A stretch of 64,000 bases of DNA from Oceanisphaera arctica (GCF_002936955.1 NZ_MPZM01000014.1:1-64000), one strand, 5' to 3'; counted from the stretch's first letter, positions 18,800 to 29,545 are shown. The notes: a model not told the origin generated them from the letters alone. A program made the numbers and translations.

Positions 18800-19801
18800 T
18801 CAGGCGGAAGTCTGGCTGCTGTCTCTTACCACCAGCTCGGGCGTCAGGGTCAGCACCCGGCGAGGGCTGTCTGGCGCCTTGATACGGGCCAGCAGAGTGT
18901 CCACCGCCAGGGCGCCCAGTCCGGCCTTGGGCTGTTCTATGCTGGTCAGCGCCGGCACAAGGTAATGAGCCAGCTCGATATTGTCGTAACCCACCAATGA
19001 CATTTGCTGTGGCACCGAGATACCCGCATCGGCCAGGGCCCGCAGCGCGCCCATGGCCATCATGTCGTTACTGACAAACATCGCCGTGGGTCGTTCGGGC
19101 AGGGCGAGCAGGGCCGTCATGGCGCTGTTGCCGCCGGCCAGCTCGAAGTCACCCTCGGCCACCCACTCCGGGCGTATTGTCAGGCCGGCACTGGCCATCG
19201 CCGTCCTGAAGCCTGCCAGTCGCTCGTCTGCTGCCCGCTTGCCCAGCGGACCCGTGATACAACCGATATGACGATGACCGAGACCTATCAGGTGTTCAGT
19301 TGCCAGGCGCCCGCCTTGCTGGCCACAGTCCTGGATCAGATCCGCTTCCATGTCCATGGGACCCCAGTCGGCCAGTACCAGGGGCACGCTGGGATAACGG
19401 TCGAAGAGCCCGGCGGCCAGACGCACCTGGGTGCACATCAGAATAATACCGTCCACCCGCTTTTGCAGCAGCATTTCCATGCTGGCGTTAAGCCGTGCTT
19501 TATCACCCCGGGTATTGCACAGTGCCAGGCTGTAGCCTAGCTCGAAGCAGCGCTGCTCTACGCCCTGCACCACTTCGGCGAAAAAAGGGTTGGCGCTGGC
19601 GGTGACCAGCATGCCCAGGGTCCGGGTTTCATTGCTCTTGAGGCTGCGCGCCAGCGCCGAGGGCGCGTAGTGGAGCTCGTCGATGGCCTGTTCGACCCGC
19701 AAGGTGATCTCGGGGCTGACGAAGCGGGTCTTGTTCAGCACATGGCTGACGGTGGAGGTCGAAACCTGTGCCCGCCGCGCCACATCCTTGATGGTCGCCA
19801 T
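18800..19801 (-). CDS. rbsR: LacI-family repressor of the ribose operon
   Basis: 333-residue repressor with an N-terminal LacI helix-turn-helix (MATIKDVARRAQVSTSTVSH) and hinge helix (YAPSALARSLKS), followed by a periplasmic-binding-protein-like effector domain. As the last gene of rbsDACBKR it most likely senses ribose. Its ATG at 19801 overlaps the rbsK stop in a TGATG junction, indicating coupled translation. A matching operator candidate lies upstream of rbsD. Confidence 0.92.
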   Translation of the reverse strand: MATIKDVARRAQVSTSTVSHVLNKTRFVSPEITLRVEQAIDELHYAPSALARSLKSNETRTLGMLVTASANPFFAEVVQGVEQRCFELGYSLALCNTRGDKARLNASMEMLLQKRVDGIILMCTQVRLAAGLFDRYPSVPLVLADWGPMDMEADLIQDCGQQGGRLATEHLIGLGHRHIGCITGPLGKRAADERLAGFRTAMASAGLTIRPEWVAEGDFELAGGNSAMTALLALPERPTAMFVSNDMMAMGALRALADAGISVPQQMSLVGYDNIELAHYLVPALTSIEQPKAGLGALAVDTLLARIKAPDSPRRVLTLTPELVVRDSSQTSA

Positions 19802-20712
19802 CAACGGGACTCCAGCAGGGCGACGATCTCGGCCTGGTAAGGAACCGAGGTCTGGGCCCCGGGCTTGGTCACGGACAGGGCCGCTGCCGCCTGGGCGAAG
19901 CGTACCGCCTGCTCCAGTGGTTGCTGTTGTTGCAATGCTGCCAGCAGGGCGCCGTTGAAGGTATCGCCCGCCGCCGTGGTGTCGACCGCCTTGACCTTGA
20001 AGCCGGGGATCACGCGTCCCTCGCCTTGTTCGCTCAGCCAGACGCCCCGGGCACCCAGGGTGATGATGACGGTGGCTATGCCCTTGTCGTGCAGTGCCTG
20101 GGCCGCCGCCGCCGCGCCCGCATCGTCGTTGACCGCCACGCCGGTCAGTCGTTCGGCCTCGGTCTCGTTGGGGGTGATCATATCTACCAGTGACAGCAGC
20201 GCATCGGGCAGCGCCTGAGCCGGGGCCGGGTTGAGCACTACACGGGCACCCTGAGCCTTGGCCTGGCTGGCGGCGGCGATATTGGTGTCGAGCGGAATTT
20301 CCAGCTGCAGCAGCAGTTGCTCGCAGTTCAGACCCTCACTGTGCCGATTCAGCTGTTCGGGTGTCAGTCGGCCATTGGCACCGGCGGCGAGCGAAATGGT
20401 GTTCTCGCCTTCGCCATTCACCTGGATCAAGGCCACGCCGGTGTTGATACCGGTAATGCGGTCGATGGCGCCGGTATCGATACCGTCGGCGGCAAAGCCG
20501 TCGACCAGGCTCTGGGCCAGGGCATCATCACCCACGCAGGCGATAAAGCGGGTTGCGGCCCCGGCACGGGCGGCGGCCACCGCCTGATTGGCGCCCTTGC
20601 CGCCGGGAACGATGCGATAATCGCTGCCGGTCAGGGTTTCACCTGGGCGCGGAAACTGCGGCAACCGGATCACATGATCGATATTGATGCTGCCTACTAC
20701 GGTTAATGTCAT
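19801..20712 (-). CDS. rbsK: Ribokinase
   Basis: Phosphorylates ribose to ribose 5-phosphate. PfkB-family sugar kinase of 303 residues with the substrate motif GGKGANQAVAAARAG near the N-terminus and the catalytic anion-hole motif DTTAAGDTFNGAL near residue 250. The ATG at 20712 has an AAGG site 8 bases upstream; an earlier ATG at 20730 has none. It is separated from rbsB by a hairpin that could reduce expression relative to the transporter genes. Confidence 0.94.
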   Translation of the reverse strand: MTLTVVGSINIDHVIRLPQFPRPGETLTGSDYRIVPGGKGANQAVAAARAGAATRFIACVGDDALAQSLVDGFAADGIDTGAIDRITGINTGVALIQVNGEGENTISLAAGANGRLTPEQLNRHSEGLNCEQLLLQLEIPLDTNIAAASQAKAQGARVVLNPAPAQALPDALLSLVDMITPNETEAERLTGVAVNDDAGAAAAAQALHDKGIATVIITLGARGVWLSEQGEGRVIPGFKVKAVDTTAAGDTFNGALLAALQQQQPLEQAVRFAQAAAALSVTKPGAQTSVPYQAEIVALLESR

Positions 20713-20736
20713 GGTGTTTGCCTTATTCATTAAATC

Positions 20737-20769
20737 GGGGGCCGGCTGCGTTAGCAGTACAGAGCCCCC
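20737..20769 (-). terminator. Intra-operon stem-loop between rbsB and rbsK
   Basis: GGGGGC (20737-20742) and GCCCCC (20764-20769) pair, enclosing a smaller CTGC/GCAG hairpin. It lies just after the rbsB stop. Such a stem may stabilise the upstream mRNA or attenuate rbsK-rbsR, giving more binding protein than kinase (inference). Confidence 0.45.
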
Positions 20770-20793
20770 GCCTGTTATTTTTTACCCTGAGCC

Positions 20794-21675
20794 TTACTCG
20801 CTGATCACCTGCAGCGGGACCGGAATATGGCTGGCCACGGTTTCACCCTTCAGGATCTTGTCGGCAGTTTCCACGGCGATGGCGCCGATGGCATTCGGCT
20901 GCTGGGCGATGGTGGCAGCCAGGCGACCGCCCTGTACCGCCTTGATGCCGTCTTCGGTGCCGTCAAAGCCGACGATCAGCACGTCTTTCTTGTTGGCCGC
21001 CTGCAGCGCACGCATGGCACCCAGCGCCATTTCGTCGTTCTGGGCAAAGACCGCCTGCACCGTCGGATTACCGGTCAGCAGGTTTTCCATCACGTTCAGG
21101 CCCTTGGTGCGGTCAAAGTCGGCAGGCTGGCTGGCCATCAGCTCGAAGCCGTGCTTATCTACGGCCTGAGCGAAACCTTTACCGCGCTCGCGGGCGGCGC
21201 TGGTGCCGGCAATGCCTTCCAGCTGAATCACCCGGGCGTCGGCACCGACCTGTTCGGCGATATAGTCACCGGCCATCAGGCCACCGGCCACGTTGTCGGA
21301 GGCGATATGAGACACCACTTCACCCCGGTTGGCGGCTCTGTCCAGGGTCAGTACCGGCAAGCCGGCCCGGTTGGCCAGGCGAATGGCATTGGTCACCGCA
21401 TCGGAGTCGGTAGGGTTGATCAGCAGCACCTTGGTCCCGCGTACGCTCAGGTCTTCCACGTTGGCCAGCTCTTTGGCCGGATCGTTCTGGGAGTCCAGCA
21501 CGATCAGGTCATAGCCAAGCTCTTGTGCTTTTTGTTCCGCCCCTTCTTTCATGGTCACGAAGAAGGGGTTGTTGAGGGTCGAGATCACCAGTGCCAGGGT
21601 ATCTTTGGCATAGGCACCGGAGGTCATGGTGGCGCTTACCAGGGCAGCGGAGAGCAGGGTCGTCAGTTTTTTCAT
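20794..21675 (-). CDS. rbsB: Ribose ABC transporter periplasmic binding protein
   Basis: 293-residue protein with a signal peptide (cleavage after AYA, residue 23) and the sugar-binding fold of RbsB. Landmarks are [19 protein letters not shown] at the start of the mature chain, NPTDSDAV, and [13 protein letters not shown]; they match the ribose-binding subfamily closely. It delivers ribose to RbsC and, in some species, to a chemoreceptor. Confidence 0.95.
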   Translation of the reverse strand: MKKLTTLLSAALVSATMTSGAYAKDTLALVISTLNNPFFVTMKEGAEQKAQELGYDLIVLDSQNDPAKELANVEDLSVRGTKVLLINPTDSDAVTNAIRLANRAGLPVLTLDRAANRGEVVSHIASDNVAGGLMAGDYIAEQVGADARVIQLEGIAGTSAARERGKGFAQAVDKHGFELMASQPADFDRTKGLNVMENLLTGNPTVQAVFAQNDEMALGAMRALQAANKKDVLIVGFDGTEDGIKAVQGGRLAATIAQQPNAIGAIAVETADKILKGETVASHIPVPLQVISE

Positions 21676-21708
21676 GATTCAGCTTCCTTTTTGTATCGTG
21701 GTTTGGGA

Positions 21709-22674
21709 TCACTTGTGTTTGTTGTCGACCAGTACCGCCAGCAGGATCACCGAGGCCTTGGCGATCATCTGATAGTAGGAGGACACATCCAGCAGGTTGA
21801 GGGCATTGTTCAAAAAACCGATGATAAGCGCCCCGATCAGGGTGCCCATGATGGCGCCCTTGCCGCCGGCCAGGCTGGTGCCGCCCAGTACTACGGCGGC
21901 GATGGCATCCAACTCGTAGGTGGTTCCTGCGGTAGGTTGGGCCGATGACAAGCGGCTGGTGACGATGATGGCTGCCAGTGCCGACAGCATGCCACAGATG
22001 GCATAAACGCCCATCTTGACCCGGGCAACGTTGATACCCGACAGACGCGCCGCCGCTTCGTTGCCGCCCACCGCATAGATATAGCGGCCAAAGCGGGTGT
22101 GGTTAAGCAGATACCAGGCACCGAGGAAGGTCATGGCCATCAGCCATACCGGTACCGGAATGCCGAACACGTAGCCGGTGCCGAACCAGGCGAAGATATC
22201 ACCCGCATCGGTAAAGCCTGTGGAAATGGGGCGACCATCGGTATAGACCATGGTTACGCCGCGCAGCAATGTCATGGTGACCAGGGTGGCGATAAAGGCC
22301 TGTACCCGACCCTTGGCGACGATGATGCCGCTAACGCCGCCCAGGGCAAAACCGGCCAGCAATACCGCCGGCAACGTGATGAAAATAGACAGTTCCATCG
22401 ACACCATGCTGGCGGCAAAGGCGCCACACAGGGCCAGTACCGAGCCCACGCTGAGGTCGATACCGGCGGTGAGGATCACCAGAGTCATGCCCACGGCAAT
22501 GATGGCGTTGACCGAGGTCTGACGCAGTATGTTGAGGAGGTTGTCGACGGTGAAGAAATTGGGGCTCAGCGCAGAGACCACCGCGATCAGCACCAGCAGG
22601 GCAATCAGCGATTTCTGGGCAATCAACCATTCTTTGCTGAACCAGCGGCGGCTGTTAAGGGCGGGGGAGTTCAT
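21709..22674 (-). CDS. rbsC: Ribose ABC transporter permease
   Basis: 321-residue inner membrane permease with eight to ten hydrophobic helices and the family segments [22 protein letters not shown] and [14 protein letters not shown] (the coupling region for the ATPase). Its start overlaps the rbsA stop by 4 bases (ATGA). It is part of the rbsDACB uptake system. Confidence 0.95.
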   Translation of the reverse strand: MNSPALNSRRWFSKEWLIAQKSLIALLVLIAVVSALSPNFFTVDNLLNILRQTSVNAIIAVGMTLVILTAGIDLSVGSVLALCGAFAASMVSMELSIFITLPAVLLAGFALGGVSGIIVAKGRVQAFIATLVTMTLLRGVTMVYTDGRPISTGFTDAGDIFAWFGTGYVFGIPVPVWLMAMTFLGAWYLLNHTRFGRYIYAVGGNEAAARLSGINVARVKMGVYAICGMLSALAAIIVTSRLSSAQPTAGTTYELDAIAAVVLGGTSLAGGKGAIMGTLIGALIIGFLNNALNLLDVSSYYQMIAKASVILLAVLVDNKHK

Positions 22675-24173
22675 GCATCTTCCTCTTGTTGAGTCTGACC
22701 AACGGCGGCGGCCAGTAGTTGCTCCTGGGTCGCGGCGGTGGCGTTGAATTCACCGGCAATGCAACCTTCGTGCATCACCATGATACGGTCACTGATCCCC
22801 AGCACTTCCGGCATATCGGACGACACCAGAATAATGGCCATGCCTTCCTGCTTGAAACGGTTGATCAGTTGATAAATTTCTTTCTTGGCACCCACGTCGA
22901 CGCCGCGGGTGGGTTCGTCGAGGATCAATACCCGCGGGCGGGTCATCAGTCCTTTGGCGATGGCCACCTTCTGCTGGTTACCACCCGACAGATTGCCGAT
23001 CAGCTGTTCCCGGCCCGGAGTGCGGATCTTGAACAGCGAAATAAACTCGTCAACGGCGCCGCGTTCGGCCTGGTGGTCGAGCTGGGGGCCCCGGCTCAGG
23101 TCGGCCAGCGCCGACAGGCTCATGTTGACTTTGACCGACAGGTCCAGCACCAGACCATCGCCCTTGCGGTCTTCCGAAATATAGGCGATACCGGCGGCCA
23201 GGCCCTGTTGCGGGCTGTTGGCCGCATAGGGTTTGCCCGCCAGCCAGACCTGGCCTTCGGTGCGGGGCAGGGCGCCGTACAGGGTCTTGACCAGTTCGGT
23301 ACGACCGGCGCCCATCAGGCCGGAAAAGCCCAGGATTTCGCCCTCATGCAGGCTGAAACTGACGCCGTTTACCCCGGCGCCGCTCAGGCCTTCCACCTTC
23401 AGTACTTCCGGCCCCTGGGGGACATGAATACGCGGGTATTGCTCGTCCAGCTTGCGGCCGACCATCATTTCGATCAGGTGGTCTTCGTCGATATCGCTCA
23501 CCGCCTCTTCGCCGATCCACTTGCCATCACGCAATATGGTGACCCGGTCGCAGATCTCGAAGATTTCCTTCAGTCGATGAGAGATATAGACGATGCCGCA
23601 GCCATCGGCACGCAGCTCTTCGATCACTCGGAACAGGGCCCGGGTTTCGGTATCGGTCAGGGCATCGGTGGGCTCGTCCATGATGATGACGTCGGCCTTG
23701 AACGACAGCGCCTTGGCGATTTCCACCATCTGCTGGGCGCCGATGCTCAAATCACCGACCCGGGTTCTGGGTGACTGGCGGATTTGCAACCGATCCAGCA
23801 AGATCTGGGCGTTGGCGTAGAGCTGGGTCCAGTTGATTTTGCCGAAGGCATTCACCGGCTCGCGACCGAGAAAGATGTTCTCGGCAATGGTCAGCTCGTT
23901 CAGCAGGTTCAGTTCCTGATGAATGATGCCGATACCTGCCTGTTGCGAGTCGCGGGGGCCCTTGAAGCGGCAGGGCTGACCACGGTAATGGATCTCGCCG
24001 GCGTCCGGTTGATAGATGCCGGTCAGCACCTTCATCATGGTGGATTTGCCGGCACCATTCTCGCCCATCAGCGCCATGACCTGGCCCGGATACACGTTGA
24101 GCCCGGCTTGATCCAGCGCCTTGACGCCGGGAAAGGCCTTCTCGATGCCGGATAGAGACAGTATGGGTTCCAT
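22671..24173 (-). CDS. rbsA: Ribose ABC transporter ATPase (two cassettes)
   Basis: 500-residue double-cassette ATPase. The N-terminal cassette has an intact Walker A (GENGAGKST, near residue 40) and a Walker B ending in DEPT; the C-terminal cassette has a degenerate P-loop ([10 protein letters not shown]) and the signature [15 protein letters not shown], as in all RbsA/MglA/AraG proteins. The ATG at 24173 is chosen because it has a GAGGTGAGC site and fits the family length (501 in E. coli). A longer frame to 24233 would run back through rbsD. Confidence 0.95.
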   Translation of the reverse strand: MEPILSLSGIEKAFPGVKALDQAGLNVYPGQVMALMGENGAGKSTMMKVLTGIYQPDAGEIHYRGQPCRFKGPRDSQQAGIGIIHQELNLLNELTIAENIFLGREPVNAFGKINWTQLYANAQILLDRLQIRQSPRTRVGDLSIGAQQMVEIAKALSFKADVIIMDEPTDALTDTETRALFRVIEELRADGCGIVYISHRLKEIFEICDRVTILRDGKWIGEEAVSDIDEDHLIEMMVGRKLDEQYPRIHVPQGPEVLKVEGLSGAGVNGVSFSLHEGEILGFSGLMGAGRTELVKTLYGALPRTEGQVWLAGKPYAANSPQQGLAAGIAYISEDRKGDGLVLDLSVKVNMSLSALADLSRGPQLDHQAERGAVDEFISLFKIRTPGREQLIGNLSGGNQQKVAIAKGLMTRPRVLILDEPTRGVDVGAKKEIYQLINRFKQEGMAIILVSSDMPEVLGISDRIMVMHEGCIAGEFNATAATQEQLLAAAVGQTQQEEDA

Positions 24174-24180
24174 GCTCACC

Positions 24181-24600
24181 TCAGAAAGGAACGCCGCAGC
24201 GCAGTATGATATTGGCGTAAGGGGTGCATTCACCGGTGCGAACCACGGCGCGTGCCCCGGTATTTTGCTGCTTGAACGCCGCGTGGCTGATGTAGCTTAC
24301 CGCAATCTCCCGGCCCTGGGCGTCGGCGGCCTCGGCCAGTTGCGCCAGCAGCTGCCGGTGCAGATCGGGGCTGACGGTTTTAATTTCTTCCGCCAGTACC
24401 ACTGACTCCAGCTGCAATTCACTCAGCATCGCCGTCAGTATCGGCTGCAGCCCGGGTAACCCCGGACTGACCGCCAGATCGATACGCTCGGGACCGGGGG
24501 GAATGGGCAGGCCCGCATCGGCCAGCACTATTTCGTCAGTATGACCGACGCGGGCGACCAGCGCGGATAAATGACTGTTAAGCAAGGTGGTTTTCTTCAC
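24181..24600 (-). CDS. rbsD: D-ribose pyranase
   Basis: Converts beta-ribopyranose to the furanose form used by ribokinase. 139 residues, the same length as E. coli RbsD, with the catalytic-site segments [16 protein letters not shown] and [11 protein letters not shown]. The start codon is GTG (24600-24598), with an AAGG site upstream; no ATG is available at this position. First gene of the operon. Confidence 0.94.
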   Translation of the reverse strand: MKKTTLLNSHLSALVARVGHTDEIVLADAGLPIPPGPERIDLAVSPGLPGLQPILTAMLSELQLESVVLAEEIKTVSPDLHRQLLAQLAEAADAQGREIAVSYISHAAFKQQNTGARAVVRTGECTPYANIILRCGVPF

Positions 24601-24654
24601 GGTATCGCCTTGTTCTGGAGTTTTATGACTCCGAAAGTTAACCAGAAATGGTGA

Positions 24655-24669
24655 GCGAAACGGTTACGC
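24655..24669. promoter_or_regulatory. Candidate RbsR operator
   Basis: GCGAAACGGTTACGC is an imperfect palindrome (arms GCGAAAC and GCGTAAC read inward) resembling the LacI-family RbsR site of E. coli. It lies about 10-25 bases downstream of the inferred transcription start, a normal repressor position. The spacing differs by one base from the enteric site. Confidence 0.5.
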
Positions 24670-24686
24670 AATCGATTCGATGGGCG

Positions 24687-24692
24687 ATTGTA
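24687..24692 (-). promoter_or_regulatory. Candidate -10 element of the rbs promoter
   Basis: TACAAT on the minus strand is one base from consensus. There is no good -35 hexamer, which fits an activator-dependent promoter: the CRP site is centred about 60 bases upstream of the start that this -10 implies (near 24680). Confidence 0.5.
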
Positions 24693-24732
24693 GACAATAA
24701 ATCCGCTTTTCGTGTGAGCGAAGAAGAATAAA

Positions 24733-24748
24733 TGTGAGGTGGGTCACA
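24733..24748. promoter_or_regulatory. CRP binding site upstream of rbsD
   Basis: TGTGA-GGTGGG-TCACA matches the CRP consensus exactly in both half-sites with the correct 6-base spacer. It implies catabolite control of the ribose operon in a class I geometry (near -61). Confidence 0.75.
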
Positions 24749-24889
24749 GAAGTGGAGTCGCCAGACGAGGTAGTTGGACGGGGTAGTTGGCGGCGCCGTG
24801 ATTCGGACTGTTGTTGACGGCCCGAATTGATAAAATAGTCTCATCCATCACGTTGAATCTCGCCATCCGGCCTGGTACAGGTAATTATT

Positions 24890-25666
24890 TTGCACCCTCA
24901 TTCACTGAATTCAGAGTTTAGCCAGTTGCTGGCGCCCATTCATGCCTTTCTGCATTGTGAAACCCCCGATGAATGGATAGCCGAGGCGCAGAAGCCGGAA
25001 CATCTGGCTGCGCTGTTGGTGGATCATGCCAACTGCGAAATGAAGGCGGCGATGAGCGCCCACAGCCTGGTGCGCCGCTATTGCCTGCCGAAAGAAAAGC
25101 GCAAGCTATTGCCCAATCTCGATTTTTACAAGACGCTCGACGCCCTGCCGGAAAAAGGCGAGGTGTTGGGCAAGCAGACCTTGCTGGATGAAAATCGGCG
25201 GGTATTCGACGAGCTGGCCAAGAACGATCTACTGCTGAAAATGGTGCGTCTGATCCAGGAAGAGCTGCACCATTTCGAGCAGGTGCTGGAGATCATGGCT
25301 GCCAGAGGCATCGAATACAGCACCCTGTCGGCATCCGGCTATGCCAGGGGCCTGCTGCAGCATGTGCGCACCCATGAGCCGGCGGCCATCGTCGACCGGC
25401 TGATCATCGGCGCCTATATCGAGGCCCGTTCCTGCGAGCGCTTCGCCCGGCTGGCGCCGTATCTGGATGAAGAGCTGAGCCGCTTCTATGTGTCGCTGTT
25501 GCGATCCGAGGCCCGTCATTATCAGGACTACCTGACGCTAGCCGCCGACTATAGCGGCAAGAATATCGATGAACGGGTGGCATTTTTCGGCGCCCGGGAA
25601 GCGGAGCTGATACAGGCACCCGACGAAGAGCTGCGTTTTCACAGCGGCGTACCTGTGGCTGGCTAA
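24890..25666 (+). CDS. miaE: tRNA-(ms2io6A37) hydroxylase MiaE
   Basis: Non-haem di-iron monooxygenase that hydroxylates ms2i6A at position 37 of tRNAs reading U-starting codons, in an oxygen-dependent step. 258 residues. The four-helix bundle ligands are visible in order: Glu in NCEMKAAMSAHS, EELHHFEQVL, EARSCERF and EARHYQDYL. The start appears to be TTG at 24890, because no ATG lies near the family N-terminus; the ribosome site is weak. It is followed by copy A of an intergenic repeat, then convergent sapF. Confidence 0.9.
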   Translation: MHPHSLNSEFSQLLAPIHAFLHCETPDEWIAEAQKPEHLAALLVDHANCEMKAAMSAHSLVRRYCLPKEKRKLLPNLDFYKTLDALPEKGEVLGKQTLLDENRRVFDELAKNDLLLKMVRLIQEELHHFEQVLEIMAARGIEYSTLSASGYARGLLQHVRTHEPAAIVDRLIIGAYIEARSCERFARLAPYLDEELSRFYVSLLRSEARHYQDYLTLAADYSGKNIDERVAFFGAREAELIQAPDEELRFHSGVPVAG

Positions 25667-25782
25667 TACCAACTCATTCAGTATCTGATCAGGTGTTGGG
25701 GCGGAGCGCCAGAGGCAACACAGCCGCCTCCTTTGATACACCGAGTTGTCTGCAGGGGGCTAACAGGCGACGCCGGAGCATT

Positions 25783-25890
25783 AAGGAGGACAAAGGGATC
25801 TGCTCTACCGACCTTCTGTTTCAGGGATGAAACAGAGAGCCTCCATGGAAGGATTCACGGCGAGTCGGTAGAGCGGGCCTTTTGGCCGAA
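25783..25890 (+). repeat. Structured intergenic repeat, copy A
   Basis: One of three related copies of about 105 bases in this window (others at 36357 and 39160). An 11-bp outer stem, GCTCTACCGAC (25802-25812) with GTCGGTAGAGC (25864-25874), encloses a hairpin CTGTTTC/GAAACAG (25816-25822/25829-25835) and a second one with 3-bp stem TCC/GGA (25842-25844/25851-25853) around ATGGAA. The copy lies between the convergent genes miaE and sapF. An upstream piece with AACACAGCCGCCTCC (ending at 25731) is shared with copy B only. Confidence 0.8.
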
Positions 25891-25899
25891 GCGTAACGC

Positions 25900-26706
25900 T
25901 TAGCGCTTCGAGTCGCTGTGATGCCAGCGGTATTCGTTGTTGTAACTCTGCAGCAGGCGCAAACCCTGCTCGCTCTGGGGGTTGGCCAGCACCTTGTGGG
26001 TGGGGCCGGCTTCCACTACATGACCCTCGTGCATCAGTATCACCTGATCGCTGATATGGCGTACCACGCCCAGGTCGTTGGCCACCAGCACATAAGACAA
26101 GCCCAGGCGACTCTGCAGGCTGAGCAGCAGGTTGATGATCTGTGAGCGCACCGAAATATCCAGATTGGAGATGGCTTCATCGGCCACGATGATCTTGGGG
26201 GAGAGGATCAGCGCCCGGGCCAGCGCTACCCGCTGTTTCTGACCGGTGGAAATCATCTGAGGGTAAAAGTGGTAGTGATCCGGCAGCAGGCCCACCATGC
26301 GCAGGGTATCCAGTACCAGGGTTTCACGTTGTTCGGCATCCAGATTCGTGTTGAGGATGAGCGGGGTTTCCAGGATCTGGCCGATGCGGTTGCGGGGGTT
26401 GAGCGAGGTGTTGGGATCCTGAAATATCATGCGCAGCAGCTGACAGCGTTTCTTGTCATCGCCCGGCTCTATTTTGTCACCGTCGATGTAAATGCTGCCC
26501 TGAGAGGGAGGCATAACCCCGGCCAGCACCCGGGCCAGGGAGCTTTTTCCCGAGCCGGAATCGCCCATCACCGCCAGGGTCTGGCCCCGTTCCAGGGTAA
26601 AGGACAGCGGGTGGAAGGCGGTTTTGGTGACCTTGCGAAACAGCCCGCTGTGGGTCACGAATACCTTGCTGAGATTATCGACCTTGAGCAGTGGCACCTG
26701 GCTCAT
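25900..26706 (-). CDS. sapF: Peptide ABC transporter ATPase SapF
   Basis: 268-residue ATPase with Walker [10 protein letters not shown] (near residue 50), Walker B ending IIVADEAIS and the H-loop region; Asp-Glu followed by Ala is a normal variant. It pairs with SapD to power the Sap importer, linked to antimicrobial peptide resistance and to putrescine or haem handling in other species. The signature loop reads [13 protein letters not shown]. Last gene of sapABCDF; its ATG overlaps the sapD stop by 4 bases. Confidence 0.92.
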   Translation of the reverse strand: MSQVPLLKVDNLSKVFVTHSGLFRKVTKTAFHPLSFTLERGQTLAVMGDSGSGKSSLARVLAGVMPPSQGSIYIDGDKIEPGDDKKRCQLLRMIFQDPNTSLNPRNRIGQILETPLILNTNLDAEQRETLVLDTLRMVGLLPDHYHFYPQMISTGQKQRVALARALILSPKIIVADEAISNLDISVRSQIINLLLSLQSRLGLSYVLVANDLGVVRHISDQVILMHEGHVVEAGPTHKVLANPQSEQGLRLLQSYNNEYRWHHSDSKR

Positions 26707-27704
26707 TTGGGCTTACCTTCTGGCATGTTGAGCGGAAAATGGCAGTAATAGGTCTGCCCCTTGATCTTGGCCAGGGGGGGCGTTATTACGCATTGCTTCT
26801 GGGCCTTGGGGCAGCGAGGGCCCAGCCGGCAGCCGATGGGCAGGTTTTGCAATGGCGGTATGACCCCCGGCAGTATGTTGAGCCGGGACTTGTGGGGCAA
26901 ACTGCCATCCAGATCCGGCATCATCTGCAGCAGGGCGGCGGTATAGGGATGGCGAGGCCGGGTCAGGATCTGCTCTCGGGTGCCGGACTCGACCGCCTGG
27001 CCGCAATACATCACTGTGATGTTGTCGGTTAGCCGGGCAAAGGTGGTCAGATCGTTGCTGATCAGCAAGATGGTGGTGCCCGATAGTTTGTTGACCCGCT
27101 CCAGCAGCCGCAGTATCTGAGCCTGATTGGAGGCTTCCATGGCGTTGGTGGGTTCGTCCGCCACCAGCAGCTTGGGTTGGTTGGCGACGGCCATGGCGAT
27201 CATCACCTTCTGGCAGACCCCCTCGGACAGCTGGTAAGGGTAGGCATTCATCACGGCTTTTGGCTCACGAATTCCCACTCTGTGCAGTAACGCGGTCGCC
27301 TGCTTGCGGCGCCAGTGCCAGCTCTGCCACCACTTGCCCTGAAAACTGCGTTCGGGAATGGCTTCTTCCAGCTGGGCGCCGATGCGCTCGGACGGATCCA
27401 GGCAGCTGGAAGGTTCCTGAAACACCATGGCGATATCCCGACCCATGATGCGCCGCCGTTCCTTGTGAGACAGGCTGAGCAGGTCGATGTTGTCGAGATA
27501 CATGCGATCGGCGGTGACCCGCCAGGTGTCCTTGGCGATGCCGACGATGGTTTCGGCCACCAGACTCTTGCCGGAGCCAGACTCACCCACCAGGCCGCGA
27601 ATTTCACCGTCGGCCAGGGTCAGGCTGAATTTATCCACCGCCTTGACCAGCCCCTGGGGCGTTTCTATCTCTATAGTGAGATTACGAATATCCAGCAGCG
27701 GCAT
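26703..27704 (-). CDS. sapD: Peptide ABC transporter ATPase SapD
   Basis: 333-residue ATPase of the dipeptide transporter type: Walker A GESGSGKS (near 40), ADEPTNAME Walker B, and a C-terminal oligopeptide-transport extension with a four-Cys cluster ([14 protein letters not shown]...YYC), which in DppD/OppD relatives can hold an iron-sulphur cluster. In E. coli SapD also supports Trk potassium uptake. Overlaps sapC by one base. Confidence 0.92.
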   Translation of the reverse strand: MPLLDIRNLTIEIETPQGLVKAVDKFSLTLADGEIRGLVGESGSGKSLVAETIVGIAKDTWRVTADRMYLDNIDLLSLSHKERRRIMGRDIAMVFQEPSSCLDPSERIGAQLEEAIPERSFQGKWWQSWHWRRKQATALLHRVGIREPKAVMNAYPYQLSEGVCQKVMIAMAVANQPKLLVADEPTNAMEASNQAQILRLLERVNKLSGTTILLISNDLTTFARLTDNITVMYCGQAVESGTREQILTRPRHPYTAALLQMMPDLDGSLPHKSRLNILPGVIPPLQNLPIGCRLGPRCPKAQKQCVITPPLAKIKGQTYYCHFPLNMPEGKPK

Positions 27705-28597
27705 CAGTCCATTACCTCGTTAATTGCCTGGCGCAGGCCTTCGCCAACCATGTTGACCACCAGTACCGAGAGCAGTATGGCCAGCCCCGGCAGGGTCACG
27801 GTCCAGGGCGCCAGGTAGACCAGATCCATGGCGTCCGACAACATGGCGCCCCATTCGGGGCGGGGCGGCTGGGCGCCCAGACCGAGAAAGCCGACGGCGG
27901 TAATGTCCAGAATGGCGGAAGACAGCCCGCGGGTGGTCTGACTGACGATGGTGTCGCTCAGGTTAGGCAAGATGCCAAATCGGAGTATACGCCAGCGGGT
28001 ACCCCCATCGAGGCGCAGGGCGGTAATGTATTCCTTCTGCATTTCGTCAGAGACGGCATTATAGATGGCGCGCGCAAACTGCGGGGTCAGTGCCAGGGTA
28101 ATGGCGATCAGGGTATTGAACAACCCGGGGCCCAGAATGGCGACGAAAATGATGGCCAGCAGCAGCGAGGGGATCGACAGCAGCGTATCGAGAAAGTGGT
28201 TGAGAATGCTGGCCTTGAAGCCCTTGCTCATGCCCCCGACAATACCGATGCAACCGCCTGCCAGCAGCGCCACCAGTACCACCAGTACGGCGTTGCCGAA
28301 GGTGAGGCGAGCACCAAACACCAGTCGGGACAGCATGTCGCGGCCCAAATCGTCGGTGCCGAGAAAAAAGTCGATATTGCCTTCGTCGGCCCAGGATGGC
28401 GGCATCAGCAGCGCCTGGCTGAACTGCTCGTAAGGGGCATAAGGCGCCAGCCAGGGGGCGAACAAGGTCAGCAACGACAGCAACCCCAGCCCCCACAGAC
28501 CAATCATGCCCAGGGTATTCTTGCGAAACAGCTCCCAGGCCTGCTCGCGCGGCGAACGCACATGCAATTCCGGGTAGATATTAGCTCTGCCGGACAT
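27704..28597 (-). CDS. sapC: Peptide ABC transporter permease SapC
   Basis: 297-residue inner membrane permease with an N-terminal OppC-type helix and the binding-protein-dependent transport domain; the coupling segment ([24 protein letters not shown]) contacts the ATPases. Five or six hydrophobic helices are visible. It overlaps sapB by 17 bases. Confidence 0.91.
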   Translation of the reverse strand: MSGRANIYPELHVRSPREQAWELFRKNTLGMIGLWGLGLLSLLTLFAPWLAPYAPYEQFSQALLMPPSWADEGNIDFFLGTDDLGRDMLSRLVFGARLTFGNAVLVVLVALLAGGCIGIVGGMSKGFKASILNHFLDTLLSIPSLLLAIIFVAILGPGLFNTLIAITLALTPQFARAIYNAVSDEMQKEYITALRLDGGTRWRILRFGILPNLSDTIVSQTTRGLSSAILDITAVGFLGLGAQPPRPEWGAMLSDAMDLVYLAPWTVTLPGLAILLSVLVVNMVGEGLRQAINEVMD

Positions 28598-29543
28598 AAA
28601 TGGCCCTCCTTCTGGCGGGGTAAATCAGAGTGGATAGCACCTCCACGGCGGAGCTGGCCACTATGGTGAAGGTGGCAATGGCCAGGGTACCGCCCTTGAT
28701 GGCGGCATAATCCTGCAGCGCGATACTGCCCACCAGCCAGCGGCCCAGACCGGGCCAGTCGAACACGATTTCGGTCATGATGGCCGAAGTCAGCACGGTA
28801 CCGAATTGCAATCCCAGGGTGGGAATGGCCATGGGAAAGGCGTTGCGCAGACCATGGCGTAGTATCACATGGGTTTCGCTCAGCCCCTTGGTCAGGGCGG
28901 CGCGGATATAGTTTTGCCTGAGCACTTCCAGCAGGGCGCTGCGGATCTGTCGGATCACCTCTGTGGTTGGCACTATGGCCAGTACCAGTGCCGGCAGTAT
29001 CAGGTGGCGGAGCGCGTCGAGAAAGGCGGGCCAGCGATACTGGCTGTCGGCCAGCAGCGTATCTATGGTCATGATGCCGGTCACCTGCTCTATTTCGTAC
29101 AAGAGGCTGAGCTGACCCGATACCGGCAGCCAGCCCAGATGGAGCGAGAAAAACATCACCAGCAACAGACCCAGCCAGAATACCGGGACCGAATAGCCGA
29201 TCAGGGTACCGGTGAGGATCAGGGTGTCCTGCCAGCGGCCCTGGCGCAGGGCGGCCAGGGTACCTGAGGGTACCCCTACCAGTAACGAAATGGTAAAGGC
29301 GGCCAGGCACAGCTCCAGGGTGGCGGGAAAATACTGGCTTATCGCCTCCAGTACCGGCAGACCAGTAGCGCTGGAAATACCGAAGTCGCCGGCCAGCAGC
29401 TGCTGCAGAAAGGCGAGGTAGCCTGTCATGAGGTCGTTCTGGTCATCCTCCAGGAGTTTAAACTCCAGCACATAGGCGACCAGGGTCAGCACCAACAGTG
29501 TGGTCAGCAGCAGGCCGAGGCGCCGCAACAGATAACGCAGCAT
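28581..29543 (-). CDS. sapB: Peptide ABC transporter permease SapB
   Basis: 320-residue permease of the DppB/OppB type with an N-terminal membrane helix (LLRRLGLLLTTLLVLTLVAYVLEF) and the C-terminal permease domain, including the coupling segment QNYIRAALTKGLSETHVILRH written here in part. It pairs with SapC. It starts 3 bases after the sapA stop. Confidence 0.91.
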   Translation of the reverse strand: MLRYLLRRLGLLLTTLLVLTLVAYVLEFKLLEDDQNDLMTGYLAFLQQLLAGDFGISSATGLPVLEAISQYFPATLELCLAAFTISLLVGVPSGTLAALRQGRWQDTLILTGTLIGYSVPVFWLGLLLVMFFSLHLGWLPVSGQLSLLYEIEQVTGIMTIDTLLADSQYRWPAFLDALRHLILPALVLAIVPTTEVIRQIRSALLEVLRQNYIRAALTKGLSETHVILRHGLRNAFPMAIPTLGLQFGTVLTSAIMTEIVFDWPGLGRWLVGSIALQDYAAIKGGTLAIATFTIVASSAVEVLSTLIYPARRRAIYVRQS

Positions 29544-29545
29544 GG

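Noticed and set aside
25829-25873. Mini-ORF MKQRASMEGF within repeat copies A and C
   Set aside because: The ATG is changed to ACG in copy B while the hairpin is kept, so the constraint is on structure and not on a peptide.
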